From positions 1-64,000 of the forward strand of contig JAJFKM010000033.1 in the NCBI GenBank assembly GCA_021773215.1: a stretch of DNA of 64,000 nt, read 5' to 3'. The notes under the pieces are model-generated. The model was not told the origin of the DNA, ran no database searches, and worked only from the letters and a program-made list of their open reading frames with translations. Below are positions 63,660 to 64,000 of this stretch, piece by piece. The translations under genes and the position numbers were made by a program. The first letter of the stretch is position 1; each line of letters starts with the position of its first letter. The DNA comes from Gammaproteobacteria bacterium. GTDB taxonomy: Bacteria > Pseudomonadota > Gammaproteobacteria > Eutrophobiales > Eutrophobiaceae.

Positions 63660-64000
63660 ATGGTGCCTATAACAATAAAAAAATTGAAAACCATTTTTAA
63701 CAAATTCAGCTCAAAAATTGATGCATTTACCGAATATACCGGGAAATCTACATCCTGGTTGGTAATCACCCTCGTACTGCTTGTTGGCTATGACGTGTCA
63801 ATGCGTTACCTATTTCGAAGTGGTTCAATAGGAATACAAGAACTTGAGTGGCATCTTTTTTCAATTATTTTTCTTATTGGCGCAGCTTATACCCTGAAAC
63901 ATGATGAGCATGTTCGTCTCGATATCTTATACAGAAGTAAATTATTAACTGATAAACACCGTGCCTGGATTGATGTGTTTGGCACTTTATTTATTCTGAT
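63660..64000 (+). CDS. TRAP transporter small permease (DctQ-like), 3' truncated by window
   Basis: About 113 codons are visible before the window ends. The protein is a small four-helix TRAP subunit: TM1 TSWLVITLVLLVGYDVSMRY with the family's R-Y pair, SIGIQELEWHLFSIIFLIG (E-L-EWH) and HDEHVRLDIL. These match DctQ small permeases, which pair with a large DctM permease and a DctP solute receptor, presumably encoded downstream. The start at ATG 63660 is the first in frame; a GTG follows at once. Confidence 0.9.
   Translation, partial: MVPITIKKLKTIFNKFSSKIDAFTEYTGKSTSWLVITLVLLVGYDVSMRYLFRSGSIGIQELEWHLFSIIFLIGAAYTLKHDEHVRLDILYRSKLLTDKHRAWIDVFGTLFIL

Overview
The window looks like chromosome from an AT-rich gammaproteobacterium outside the Enterobacterales, probably marine or sediment-dwelling. 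The support is conserved housekeeping synteny (lptD-surA-pdxA-rsmA, carA-carB-greA-rlmE-ftsH-glmM, metG-rnf), the fabA/fabB unsaturated fatty acid pair, a class III PHA synthase (phaE-phaC) of the kind known from purple sulfur bacteria and relatives, PomA/PomB-type flagellar stator genes and a TRAP transporter gene. No phage, plasmid, IS transposase, CRISPR array, rRNA or tRNA gene was recognised. This is mainly core chromosome with small accessory insertions.

Layout. 1-2.4 kb: the end of dapD, a YffB-type reductase, a NuoN/ND2-like gene fragment that reads best in a mitochondrial code, and a metallophosphoesterase. 2.5-4.7 kb: a minus-strand cluster of exported or lipid-anchored proteins of unknown role. 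4.9-8.9 kb: DyP peroxidase, a palindromic repeat, RecQ and an EthD-like protein. 8.9-17.8 kb: a minus-strand housekeeping block, carA-carB-greA-rlmE-ftsH-glmM, with a promoter/terminator pair ahead of carA and an apparent AUU start on glmM. 18-20.2 kb: a Rieske protein and a Ser/Thr kinase with Sel1 repeats. 20.3-25.9 kb: carbon storage and acetate (phaC, phaE, phasin, ppa, acs), with TGCA-rich operators at phasin and acs and a perfect FNR box at acs. 26-33.8 kb: DUF4197, a 52-aa Pmp3/YqaE protein, an OmpA-type lipoprotein, ispG, fabA-fabB, a HExxH protein, a cation/proton antiporter, and a likely small RNA behind two perfect CRP-type sites. 33.8-41.3 kb: a second kinase, small unknowns, a DUF938 methyltransferase, an MscS channel, lexA with its own operators, msrB and a diguanylate cyclase. 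41.8-44.5 kb: stator genes and an atypical PilZ protein. 44.5-46.3 kb: dcd and apbC, separated by a structured repeat. 46.4-51.7 kb: metG, a reduced rnfABDG cluster and yhbY. 51.7-57.8 kb: an RND efflux operon with SDR and MBL enzymes. 57.9-63.3 kb: lptD-surA-pdxA-rsmA. 63.3-64 kb: an AT-rich spacer with DnaA-type boxes, then the start of a TRAP small permease.

The genes connect in several ways. PHA synthase, phasin and acetyl-CoA synthetase form a carbon-storage and acetate module with shared candidate operators. The diguanylate cyclase, PilZ protein and stator genes sit within about 4 kb and may form a c-di-GMP/motility unit. LexA has a DNA-binding helix resembling alphaproteobacterial LexA, and its promoter carries two matching GTTC-N7-GTTC boxes.

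The most unusual system is the rnf locus. It keeps the usual place after metG but lacks rnfC and rnfE, and its RnfA lacks both cysteines that ligate the intramembrane iron-sulfur cluster in RnfA/RnfE. This suggests a reduced four-subunit RnfABDG complex with altered electron flow.
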